Shown: positions 39,593-48,089 of the stretch, in pieces
Layout: the number at the start of each line of letters is the position of its first letter
How positions within the stretch are numbered: the stretch's first letter is position 1
Source: Pseudomonadota bacterium
Lineage (GTDB): Bacteria > Myxococcota_A > UBA796 > CAJQPC01
Reading direction: 5' to 3'
Length of the DNA: 64,000 nt
NCBI GenBank assembly: GCA_024228935.1
Contig: JAAESX010000037.1
Span: forward strand, 81,375 to 145,374
Notes under the pieces: generated by a model
Told to the model about the DNA's origin: nothing
Database searches by the model: none
The model's input: only the letters and a program-made list of their open reading frames with translations
Position numbers and translations under genes: made by a program

Positions 39593-41107
39593 GTGCAGAC
39601 CTCGCCCCGCCCCCTGGGATCCGGCCGCTACGAGCTGATGGACGTCCTCGGCGAGGGCGGCATGGCGACGGTGTTCCGCGCCCGGGACACCCAGCTCGAC
39701 GTCGAGCGGGCGCTGAAGCTGCTCGATCCGACGATGACGCGGGGCCCGCTGCGCAAGCGCTTCATCCTCGAGGCGCAGACGATGGCGCGCCTGCACCATC
39801 CGAACCTGGTCGCGGTGCACGACGTGCACAGCGAGGATCCCGTGTTCATGGTCATGGACCTGATGGTGGGCTCGGTCCATCGCTGGCTCAGCCGCCACGG
39901 GCCCATGCCGGCGGCGCTGGCGGTCGCCGTCGTCCGTCAGGTGCTGCTGGGGCTCGCGCACGCCCACGAACAGGGCGTCGTCCATCGCGACGTGAAGCCG
40001 CAGAACATCCTCGTCAGCAAGCGCGGTGTGGTCCGGCTGACGGACTTCGGGATCGCCCAGGTCCGGTCGGTCCAGATGACCCGGACCGGCGCGGTGATGG
40101 GCACGTATGCGTACATGGCGCCGGAACAGCGTGCGTCCGCCAAGCACGTTGATGCGCGCGCGGACATCTACTCGGTCGGCGCGACGCTCTATGCGCTGCT
40201 GACCGATCTCGAGCCGAACGACCTGTTCGCGACCGAGACCCACAAGGGCCGGTTCGGGTCGATCGCCCAGCAGGTCCGCGACGTCGTCGTCCGAGCCTGC
40301 GCCTATGCCCCGGAGGATCGGTACCAGGACGTGCGCGAGATGCTTGCTGCGCTCGAAGCCCTGGAGCTCCCCGCGGTCGCCGACACCGTCGCGCCGCTGA
40401 CGGACTGCGTGCGCCGGAAAGGCCGGGAGACCCACGTCGAGTCGATGATCAGCGACGCCGAGTCCGGCTCGAGCGAGTCGGACCGACCCGCTCCTCGCTC
40501 CGGGCCGACGACCGCACCGAACGACACGCTGTCGACCCACCCCGAGGACGACTCGGTGGCGGTCGGGGTCGTCACGGCCGACGACGACCCGTCGATCCTC
40601 GAGCGTCCGCCCGAGCGCACGGTGCCCGTTGCCTGGCTCGGGGTGGCGGTCCTGCTGGCTGGCGTCGGAGGCGCGGCCTGGTGGACGACACAGGAGCCCG
40701 TCGTCGTCGAGGTCCCGCCGCCCGTCGCGCTGGACGACACGCCGCTGGCCGAGCCGCTGCCCGAGGTGGAGGGCCCGGCGGTTGTCGAGGTCGAGCCCGA
40801 GCTCGAGGCCGACGTCACGCCGGAGCCGCGCGTGGTGCCGGTCGAGGTGGCGGTCGAGGTCCCGGTCGACGAGCCCCTGGAGCCCTCGCTTCCTGGCGTG
40901 CTCGTCGTGAACACCATCCCTTGGGGCTACGTCAGCATCGACGGCGGACCACGCCACCGGATCAAGCACCGGGCGGAGCTCGACGCGGGGGCCCACACGC
41001 TGGTGCTGGAGTCCAACGACGAGCGCACGAACACGGTGCAGGTCGACGTGCCGAGCGACGGCGAGCTGGTGTTCTGTTGGGACTTCAACAAGGGCGGGGA
41101 CTGCTAG
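39593..41107 (+). CDS. Ser/Thr protein kinase with TM segment and PEGA-like C-terminus
   Basis: GEGGMATVFRARD, HRDVKPQNIL, DFGIAQ, APEQRAS; TM VAWLGVAVLLAGVGGAAWW; PEGA-like VLVVNTIPWGYVSIDGGPRHRIKHRAELDAGAHTLVLE. Confidence 0.93.
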   Translation: MQTSPRPLGSGRYELMDVLGEGGMATVFRARDTQLDVERALKLLDPTMTRGPLRKRFILEAQTMARLHHPNLVAVHDVHSEDPVFMVMDLMVGSVHRWLSRHGPMPAALAVAVVRQVLLGLAHAHEQGVVHRDVKPQNILVSKRGVVRLTDFGIAQVRSVQMTRTGAVMGTYAYMAPEQRASAKHVDARADIYSVGATLYALLTDLEPNDLFATETHKGRFGSIAQQVRDVVVRACAYAPEDRYQDVREMLAALEALELPAVADTVAPLTDCVRRKGRETHVESMISDAESGSSESDRPAPRSGPTTAPNDTLSTHPEDDSVAVGVVTADDDPSILERPPERTVPVAWLGVAVLLAGVGGAAWWTTQEPVVVEVPPPVALDDTPLAEPLPEVEGPAVVEVEPELEADVTPEPRVVPVEVAVEVPVDEPLEPSLPGVLVVNTIPWGYVSIDGGPRHRIKHRAELDAGAHTLVLESNDERTNTVQVDVPSDGELVFCWDFNKGGDC

Positions 41108-41197
41108 ATCGAGCGAGGTGGCACGCTTGTTGCGACCTGTTTGTTCGCGGAACCCGGATCGGGTGGTGTAGGTAGGGCTCGTCCCTGGAGAGATCCC

Positions 41198-42073
41198 GTG
41201 CTCGTCTTCCTCACTCTCGGCTGCACCGACTACAACATCCACAAGGCCGAGGATGTCGTGCCCCCGAACGAGCGCCCGCCGCTCGACACGGGCGAGTACC
41301 AGGAAGAGGAGCCTGTTCCGGGCGAGCCCGTCGCCGATGCGGGGCAGGACGTCACCGTCGCGCCGCTGGACTTCGTGACCCTGAACGGGACCGAGTCCTA
41401 CGACCCCGAGGGCAAGGAGCCGCTCAAGTTCGACTGGACGCTGGTGAGCGGTCCGGACGGCTCGACCGCGACGCTCGTCGACAACAAGGTCGCCAAGCCC
41501 ACGATGTGGCTCGACCTGGCCGGCGACTACACGCTCGAGCTCACGGTCATGAACACCGACGGCACGTGGGACTCGACGCCGGACACGGTGGTCATCTCGG
41601 CCGTCCCCGCCGAGAACTTCTTCGTCCAGCTCTCGTGGAACACCACCACGGACATCGACCTGCACCTGCTCGACGGCAGCAGCAAGCTGTGGTCGACGCC
41701 CGGTGACTGCAACTACTGCAACATGAAGCCGCAGTGGGGCGCCTCGGGTCCGGACGACAACCCGTCGCTCGACTGGGACACGATCTACGAGGGCTACGGC
41801 CCCGAGACCATCACCATCGACGCGCCCGCGAGCGGCACGTACACCGCGGTGGCCCACTACTACGGCGAGTTCGGCGACAGCAGCTGCTGGGGCACGTGCC
41901 CGCCGGCGACGGTCACCATCGACGTCTTCATCGATGGTGAGCTGCGCCAGTCCTACACGGAGACCCTGCAGGACGCGGGCGACACATGGGAGGCCGCGGT
42001 CATCGAGATGCCGAGCGGGACGATCACGAAGGGCTCGGGCCTGGGGCACACGAACAAGATCACCTGCGACTGA
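41198..42073 (+). CDS. Lipoprotein with PKD-like domain and YfaP/DUF2135-like C-terminus
   Basis: VLVFLTLGCTDYN; ADAGQDVTVAPLDFVTLNGTESYDPEG; LSWNTTTDIDLHLLDGS. Confidence 0.75.
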   Translation: MLVFLTLGCTDYNIHKAEDVVPPNERPPLDTGEYQEEEPVPGEPVADAGQDVTVAPLDFVTLNGTESYDPEGKEPLKFDWTLVSGPDGSTATLVDNKVAKPTMWLDLAGDYTLELTVMNTDGTWDSTPDTVVISAVPAENFFVQLSWNTTTDIDLHLLDGSSKLWSTPGDCNYCNMKPQWGASGPDDNPSLDWDTIYEGYGPETITIDAPASGTYTAVAHYYGEFGDSSCWGTCPPATVTIDVFIDGELRQSYTETLQDAGDTWEAAVIEMPSGTITKGSGLGHTNKITCD

Positions 42074-42076
42074 TTG

Positions 42077-42781
42077 CTATACGGCGTCTCCGGGCGCCCA
42101 GATCAGTCCAGTACCCGCGGCCTTCGAGGCCTTCATCGCGCCATCCGAGCGACTGAGCCACTCCGCCGCCGGCTCGGCCTCGCGCCATCGCGCGCCTCCG
42201 ATGCTGACGCCGACCTCGACGGGCGCGATCTCCTTGGCGCTCGCGCTCAGGCGCTCGGGGATGCGGCCCGCGACGACCTCGGCCTCGGCGGGCGAGGTGC
42301 TGTGCAGCAACGCGACGAACTCGTCGCCCCCGGTCCGGAAGAGCTGGTCCTGCTCGATTCGGGTGCTCGTGCGCAGGACCTCGGCGAAGGCGATGAGCAG
42401 CTTGTCGCCGGCCTCCTGACCGTGCTCGTCGTTCATGACCCGAAGGCCCTCGAGGTCGAACGACAGCAGGACGCAGATGGCCCGAGGTCGGGAGCGCAGG
42501 GCCTCCTGGAGCGCCTGACGGGTACCCAGCTCGGTCAGCGGATCGGTCCGGACCATGCGCTCGCGGAGTCGGGTCTCGACGTTGCGGACAATGCGCCGCT
42601 GGAAGCCGAGGTAGGTCACCGCCATGAGCACCAGCGTCGCGAGCGATCCCACGATGAGCAGGCCCTGGAACTCCCCTGTCGCCGGTGCGTGGCCCTCGAC
42701 CAACAAGACGAGGCCAGTCGGCACCACCGCGAACGGTGCGAACCGGATTCCGTAGCTGAGGTCAGCCTGCCAGTCCTTCAT
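42077..42781 (-). CDS. GGDEF-domain protein (putative diguanylate cyclase) with two TM helices
   Basis: DPLTELGTRQALQEAL...FRTGGDEFVALL; N-terminal hydrophobic segments. Confidence 0.9.
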   Translation of the reverse strand: MKDWQADLSYGIRFAPFAVVPTGLVLLVEGHAPATGEFQGLLIVGSLATLVLMAVTYLGFQRRIVRNVETRLRERMVRTDPLTELGTRQALQEALRSRPRAICVLLSFDLEGLRVMNDEHGQEAGDKLLIAFAEVLRTSTRIEQDQLFRTGGDEFVALLHSTSPAEAEVVAGRIPERLSASAKEIAPVEVGVSIGGARWREAEPAAEWLSRSDGAMKASKAAGTGLIWAPGDAV

Positions 42782-42807
42782 GGACTCCTCGTCGCCGACA
42801 TTCTACC

Positions 42808-43644
42808 TCAGATCTCGGGCTCGCTCGCTTGACCCCACTCGTCGTCGCCCCAGCACTGGACCGAGCCATTGTCCAGCGCGCAGGTGTGGGCGCGCCCGGA
42901 GCTGATCTGGTCGTACTCGCCCGGAATGACGACCGTCTGGTTGGCGGTGTTGGCCCCCCAGCAACGGGGTGTGCTGTCCTGGGCGAGCACGCAGCTGTGG
43001 TCGTCGCCCACGCTCACGGCCAGGAACGCGCCGCTCGACGTCTGGGTCTGGTCGAACTCGTCGCTGCCCCAGCAGTGGATGGCGTCGTCGGTGTCGATGG
43101 CGCAGCTGTGCGAGGCGCCGGCGCTGACCGCGGCGAACTCGCCCTCGGGCGGGGTGGCCTGACCGGCATCGTCCAGGCCCCAGCAGGCCAGGGTGCGGTC
43201 CTGGGCGACAGCACAGGTGTGGGCGGCGCCGGCGCTCACGGACCGGAAGTCGCCGTCGGGGGTGGCCGACTGGCCCTGGTCGTCGCGACCCCAGCAGGTG
43301 ACCGCGCCGTTCTTTTCGATGCCACAGGTGTGCTCATCTCCGGCGTCGATGGTGTCGAACGTCACACCGTCGGGGGGACTGGACTGATCGAAGATGTCAT
43401 CGCCCCAGCACACCGCCTGTCCACCGACGATGGTCGCGCAGGTGTGTCGACGTCCAGCCGTAATCGAGGTGAACCCAGTGGTCTCGACCGGTGTCATGGA
43501 CACCTGGCCTTCGTCCTCGTCGCGCAGGTCGTCGTCGATGCCCCAGCACGACACCGTCTGGTCGTCGAGCAGGATGCAGGTGTGGAAGCCGCCAGCAGCG
43601 ACCTGTTCGATGTTCGCGCCGCAGCCCAGGAACAGGAGAATCAT
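42808..43644 (-). CDS. RCC1-repeat lipoprotein
   Basis: MILLFLGCGANI; tandem HTCxxxxxGxVxCWGxDxxGQxxPP repeats. In-frame TAA at 43654-43656 just upstream. Confidence 0.88.
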   Translation of the reverse strand: MILLFLGCGANIEQVAAGGFHTCILLDDQTVSCWGIDDDLRDEDEGQVSMTPVETTGFTSITAGRRHTCATIVGGQAVCWGDDIFDQSSPPDGVTFDTIDAGDEHTCGIEKNGAVTCWGRDDQGQSATPDGDFRSVSAGAAHTCAVAQDRTLACWGLDDAGQATPPEGEFAAVSAGASHSCAIDTDDAIHCWGSDEFDQTQTSSGAFLAVSVGDDHSCVLAQDSTPRCWGANTANQTVVIPGEYDQISSGRAHTCALDNGSVQCWGDDEWGQASEPEI

Positions 43645-43668
43645 GCCGCGAGTTTATGGTAGCGACGC

Positions 43669-45291
43669 ATGAAGATGACGCGACGACAGGCCCTGGCAGG
43701 GCTCGGGGGGCTGCTGCTGTGGTCCGGTCCGGCCTGGGCCGAGGAGGCGTGGCAGGTCAGCTACTGCGCGTGCTCGGACCTGGACGAGGCGCTCGATCAG
43801 CTCGCTGAGGTCGAGGCCGTGCTGGGCGAGGACGTCGCGCGCCGCATGGGCGTCGTGCTGCGGTCGGACCGGAGCTACCACGTGGTCCTGCCGGTCGAGG
43901 GGGGCGAGGCGAAGGCCAAGGCGCTGTCGCTCTCGCACGACGCGGTCTTGAGGCAGGCGTGGGGCGCGGACGATGCCCAGGTCTCGCTGGTGAAGGTCTC
44001 GAGCGCTGACGACCTCTACAACGTCAGCTACGGCCTGGGGCCGAACTTCAAGGCGCTGAAGACCCAGTACGACACGGTCTCGCGGATGCTCGGGCCCGGG
44101 GTGTCGCGCGATCTGGTCATCGAGATGACGGCGAAGGGAAACTACGCGCTGGTCTACCGACGGTACGGCTCGCTGGACTCGACGGCCAAGGTCGCCAAGC
44201 GGCACGACCAGCTGTTGCGCGGCGTGGGTCTGGATGCGGCCGTCATCTCGCACCGGAACAACGCGGTGGTCTGGACGGGGACGTCGGTCGAGGCGCCCAG
44301 GACGGACCTCACGCCCGAGCCTGTGCCGGATCCCGTCGTGGAGCCGGATCCCGTCGTGGAGCCGGATCCCGTCGTCGAGCCGGACCCTGTGGTGGAGCCG
44401 GACCCGGTGGAGCCGGATCCGGTGGTGGAGCCGGACCCCGTTGTGGAGCCGGACCCGGTGGAGCCGGAGCCGGTGGCCCCGTTGGCGCCGAACACGATGC
44501 AGGCCAACGGGACGCCGCTCGCCCAGGCCATCGAGAAGCACGTGAAGGAGCTCCGAGCGCGCGGCCAGGTCGCCGGCGACGAGCACACCAGCTGGATCGT
44601 GTTCGACCTGACCTCGGATGTTCCCCTGGCGTCGATCAATGCGGAGCTGCCTCGCCAGTGCGCGTCGATGATCAAGCCGCTGGTCGCGCTGGCGTACTTC
44701 CACAAGGTCGCGGCCGGGGACCTGACCTACTCGGACGCGGCGCGAGCCAGGTTCGAGCAGATGATCCAGAAGTCGTCGAACACGGCGACGGACTGGGCGA
44801 TCGGCCAGGTGGGCGGCCCGTCCTCGGTGCACCAGCTGCTGCACGACCACTATGGCCACGTCGTCCAGGGCGTCTCGGTGGTCGAGTACATCGGCAGCGC
44901 CGGGCGGACGTACAAGAACCTGGCGTCCGGGGCCGATCTCGTGCGTTTCCTGCGGGCCATGTGGCGGAACGAGCTGCCCAGCTCGGCCGAGCTCAAGAGG
45001 CTCATGAACCTGCCTGGGCGCGACCGCCTGTACGACGGCGCGCCCTCGATCCCGGTCGGCACGGCGGTCTACAACAAGACTGGGTCGACCAGCCGGCTGT
45101 GCGGCGACATGGGCATCCTGGTCGCGAAGAAGGCCGGCGGCGGCACGTGGCCCTACGCCCTCATCGGCATCGTCGACAAGGACGAGCGGGCGTCGAGCTA
45201 CGGCTCGTGGATCCGGAGCCGGGGCAAGGTCATCCGGTCGGTGAGCGATCTCGTGTACCGGACGCTCAAGCCGATGTACGGGCTGGCTTAG
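43669..45291 (+). CDS. Class A beta-lactamase-related serine hydrolase with N-terminal SPOR-like region and (E-P-D-P-V-V)n linker; Tat-like signal
   Basis: TRRQALAGLGG; SMIKPL (SxxK), SSNTATD (SxN), YNKTGSTS (KTG). Confidence 0.85.
   Translation: MKMTRRQALAGLGGLLLWSGPAWAEEAWQVSYCACSDLDEALDQLAEVEAVLGEDVARRMGVVLRSDRSYHVVLPVEGGEAKAKALSLSHDAVLRQAWGADDAQVSLVKVSSADDLYNVSYGLGPNFKALKTQYDTVSRMLGPGVSRDLVIEMTAKGNYALVYRRYGSLDSTAKVAKRHDQLLRGVGLDAAVISHRNNAVVWTGTSVEAPRTDLTPEPVPDPVVEPDPVVEPDPVVEPDPVVEPDPVEPDPVVEPDPVVEPDPVEPEPVAPLAPNTMQANGTPLAQAIEKHVKELRARGQVAGDEHTSWIVFDLTSDVPLASINAELPRQCASMIKPLVALAYFHKVAAGDLTYSDAARARFEQMIQKSSNTATDWAIGQVGGPSSVHQLLHDHYGHVVQGVSVVEYIGSAGRTYKNLASGADLVRFLRAMWRNELPSSAELKRLMNLPGRDRLYDGAPSIPVGTAVYNKTGSTSRLCGDMGILVAKKAGGGTWPYALIGIVDKDERASSYGSWIRSRGKVIRSVSDLVYRTLKPMYGLA
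44328..44475. repeat. 18-bp coding tandem repeat (gagccggatcccgtcgtg) with 15-bp variants
   Basis: Repeated EPDPVV / EPDPV codon blocks in the linker. Confidence 0.9.
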
Positions 45292-45299
45292 GGGCCCGA

Positions 45300-45338
45300 C
45301 GACAACTCGCGAGTTGGCGGTCAACCCTCGAGTTGTCG
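45300..45338. terminator. Inverted repeat between convergent genes, possible bidirectional terminator
   Basis: CGACAACTCG (45300-45309) ... CGAGTTGTCG (45329-45338), plus nested palindrome CAACTCGCGAGTTG. Confidence 0.45.
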
Positions 45339-45342
45339 GCCC

Positions 45343-45792
45343 TCAGAACAGCGACGTCTGCCTCGCCTCGTGGTCCAGCAGCCACCGCTTCACATCGACC
45401 CCTCCGGCGTACCCGGTCAGCGAGCCGTCAGCGCCGATCACGCGGTGACACGGCACCACCACCCAGATCGGGTTCGCCCCGTTCGCCGAGCCGACCGCTC
45501 GGGCCACACTCCCCAGCTCGCTCGCCAGGGCGCCATACGTCGTCCCGGCCGGAATCCGCTCCAGCGCTGCCCACACCCGCTTCTGGAACGGGGTCCCCGC
45601 CGGCGCCAGATCCAGCTCGAACGTCGTGCGCTCCCCCGAGAAGTACGCCGTCAGCTGCTCGCGAGCCGCGACGAACGCCTCGGGCGCGATCCGCCAGGCC
45701 GGGTCGACCTCGCCGAGCCGGATGACCGAGATGGCCTCCTCGCCGGCGATCCAACTGGTCCCGACAGGCGTTTCGAGGGATGCAGCCCACAT
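45343..45792 (-). CDS. ogt: Methylated-DNA--[protein]-cysteine S-methyltransferase
   Basis: VWAALERIPAGTTYGALA...NGANPIWVVVPCHRVIGADGSLTGYAGG. Confidence 0.95.
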   Translation of the reverse strand: MWAASLETPVGTSWIAGEEAISVIRLGEVDPAWRIAPEAFVAAREQLTAYFSGERTTFELDLAPAGTPFQKRVWAALERIPAGTTYGALASELGSVARAVGSANGANPIWVVVPCHRVIGADGSLTGYAGGVDVKRWLLDHEARQTSLF

Positions 45793-45815
45793 GCCCCAGC
45801 GATTAACCCCCGCGC

Positions 45816-46838
45816 ATGCTTCTTCTCGCCTTGGCTTGCAACAGCCCCATGACCGTCGTCGCCTACAACGCGGGCCTGGCCGTCGGGTTCGTCCCCGGCG
45901 CCGAGGACCGGGCCCAGGAGACCGCCGATGCCGTCGGCGCGCTCGATGCGGACGTCGTCTGCGTCCAGGAGGTCTGGCAGGACGACCACGTCGCGATGTT
46001 CGAGTCCGGGTGGGAGCACACGTTCTTCCCCGAGACCCAGCAGGAGTACGGCGAGGGCGCCGCCTGCGACGACGACGAGCTCTCGAACCTGCTCGAGTGC
46101 GTCGACGAGAAGTGCGCGGACGCCTGCACCGACGAGCTGGTCGACTGTGTCTTCGACGGCTGCGCCATCCAGTTCCTGGGCATCGAGGAGACCTGCCAGG
46201 GCTGCGTCATGGCCAACGTCGGCGGCGACATCGCGACCGTGACCGACACCTGCCTCGTCGAGGACACGCACTACGCGTACGGCGGCAGCTTCGGGACCGG
46301 CATCCTGAGCAAGCACCCGCTCATCTCGACCGAGGAGCACGTCTTCTCGAGCACCACGAACCGGCGCTCGATCCTGCACGCCGTCGTCGACGGTCCCCGC
46401 GGGAAGACCGACGTGTACTGCACGCACCTGACCGCCATCTTCGACCTCATCCCGTACACCGGCGACGCCGGGAGCTGGGACGAGGAGCAGGCCAACCAGA
46501 TCGAGGACCTGCGCGCCTTCATCGATGAGACGGCGACCGGCGAGGTCATCCTGCTCGGCGACTTCAACAACGGCCCCGATCAGCACGTGAACAACTACAA
46601 CGCGCTCAAGCAGGGGTACACGAACCCCTACGACGGTGAGTGCACGTACTGCCGCGACAACCCGCTGAACTCCGAGGACAGCGACGACCGCGTCATCGAC
46701 CACGTGCTGCTGCGCGACCTCAAGGCCGACGCCACCGCCAGCCGCATCCTCGACGAGACCATCGACGTGGACTCGTGCGACACCGTGAGCGACGGCGCGC
46801 TTTCCGACCACTACGGGGTAGAAGTCACGCTGGACTGA
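45816..46838 (+). CDS. Endonuclease/exonuclease/phosphatase-fold lipoprotein with Cys-rich insertion
   Basis: MLLLALACNSPMTVVAYNAGL; VVCVQEVW; LLGDFNNGPD; RVIDHVL; SDHYGVEVTL. In-frame TAA at 45804-45806 just upstream. Confidence 0.85.
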   Translation: MLLLALACNSPMTVVAYNAGLAVGFVPGAEDRAQETADAVGALDADVVCVQEVWQDDHVAMFESGWEHTFFPETQQEYGEGAACDDDELSNLLECVDEKCADACTDELVDCVFDGCAIQFLGIEETCQGCVMANVGGDIATVTDTCLVEDTHYAYGGSFGTGILSKHPLISTEEHVFSSTTNRRSILHAVVDGPRGKTDVYCTHLTAIFDLIPYTGDAGSWDEEQANQIEDLRAFIDETATGEVILLGDFNNGPDQHVNNYNALKQGYTNPYDGECTYCRDNPLNSEDSDDRVIDHVLLRDLKADATASRILDETIDVDSCDTVSDGALSDHYGVEVTLD

Positions 46839-47440
46839 TGCTGCTCTTCCTGGCCTGTGCCCCCGAACCCTCGAACACGCTCTCGGATGCAGAGCTCGTG
46901 GCGACGTTCGAGGCGCTCCACGCACCGGTCTACGAGGTCTACGAGCTGTCGGGTGACGCGCATGCGATCCACCAGCTCCTCAGCGCCAGCTTCTTCGGCG
47001 AGCAGCTCACGCATGAGTACGTCGAGCACTGGACGACGCTGCACAACATGGAGCGCGAGGAGACCTCGATCCGCGTGAAGAAGGTCGACTACGAGTCCGT
47101 GACGGTGCTCGAGCGCACCCCCGAGGCCGTCCGCATCGACGCGGACTGGTCCGTCGGCGGCATCGTGACGCACCAGGCGCACAAGCACCCTCGGGTGAAC
47201 CGCTACCGGGCCGTCTACACGCTCGAGGACACCCCGAGCGGACTGCGCATCACGTCGACGCGCATGCGGAACCTCGAGCGGATCCAGAACGTCATGTCGA
47301 TGACCGACGAGGACGCGTTCCTTCTCGACGAGCTGCCCGAGGGCGGCGGCGGCTTCATGGACCCGCTCGACCTGCTCGAGCTGATGGACGAGCTGCCGGA
47401 ACCCGAGGACGCTTCGCCCGAGGACACCGCCGGTGATTGA
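46838..47440 (+). CDS. Lipoprotein, hypothetical
   Basis: TGATG junction; MLLFLACAPEPS; His cluster THQAHKHPRVNR. Confidence 0.7.
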   Translation: MLLFLACAPEPSNTLSDAELVATFEALHAPVYEVYELSGDAHAIHQLLSASFFGEQLTHEYVEHWTTLHNMEREETSIRVKKVDYESVTVLERTPEAVRIDADWSVGGIVTHQAHKHPRVNRYRAVYTLEDTPSGLRITSTRMRNLERIQNVMSMTDEDAFLLDELPEGGGGFMDPLDLLELMDELPEPEDASPEDTAGD

Positions 47441-48089
47441 AGCCCGCGGCCTGGAGTTCCGGTACCCGGACAGCGACTTCCGCCTGTCGCTGCCGGAGTG
47501 GTCCGTCCCGCGCGGAGGTCGGGTCGCACTCCACGGACCCAGCGGCTGTGGGAAGAGCACGCTCCTGAACCTGGTCGCCGGCGTGCTCGTGCCCCAATCG
47601 GGCTCGCTGAGCGTGGTCGGCCAGGACATCGCCGCGATGGACGAGGCGGCCCGGCGCGCCTGGCGCATCACGAAGATGGGCTTCATCTTCCAGGACTTCC
47701 CGCTGGTCGAGTACCTGTCCGCCGTCGAGAACGTGTTGCTGCCGTACCGCCTGAACCCGGCGCTCCGGCTGGACGCGGATGCCCGCAAGCGAGCCGTCGA
47801 GCTGCTCGACCTGCTCGGCCTCGCGGACAAGGGTGCGCGACGTCCGCAAGCGCTGTCGCAGGGCGAGCGCCAGAGGGTCGCCATCGCTCGCGCGCTCGTC
47901 ACCCAGCCCGAGCTGTTGCTGGCCGACGAGCCCGCCGCGGGCCTGGACAGGGCGCGGACCGCCGCGGTGATGGACCACATCGAGTCGCTGTGCAGCGAGT
48001 TCGGGCTGACGCTGCTGCTGGTCACCCACGACGAGAGCCTCGTGGACCGTTTCGACCACGTGCTGGAAGTCGGGGAGCACACCCCGTGA
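47433..48089 (+). CDS. ABC transporter ATP-binding protein, LolD/MacB type
   Basis: GPSGCGKSTLLN, LSQGERQRVAIARALVTQPELLLADEP, LLLVTHDESLVDRFD. Confidence 0.93.
   Translation: MIEARGLEFRYPDSDFRLSLPEWSVPRGGRVALHGPSGCGKSTLLNLVAGVLVPQSGSLSVVGQDIAAMDEAARRAWRITKMGFIFQDFPLVEYLSAVENVLLPYRLNPALRLDADARKRAVELLDLLGLADKGARRPQALSQGERQRVAIARALVTQPELLLADEPAAGLDRARTAAVMDHIESLCSEFGLTLLLVTHDESLVDRFDHVLEVGEHTP

Noticed and set aside
37670-42049. 1459-aa minus-strand ORF antisense to lipoprotein and kinase genes
   Set aside because: Overlaps well-supported plus-strand genes (MopE/FG-GAP lipoprotein, Ser/Thr kinase); low-complexity Arg-rich translation.
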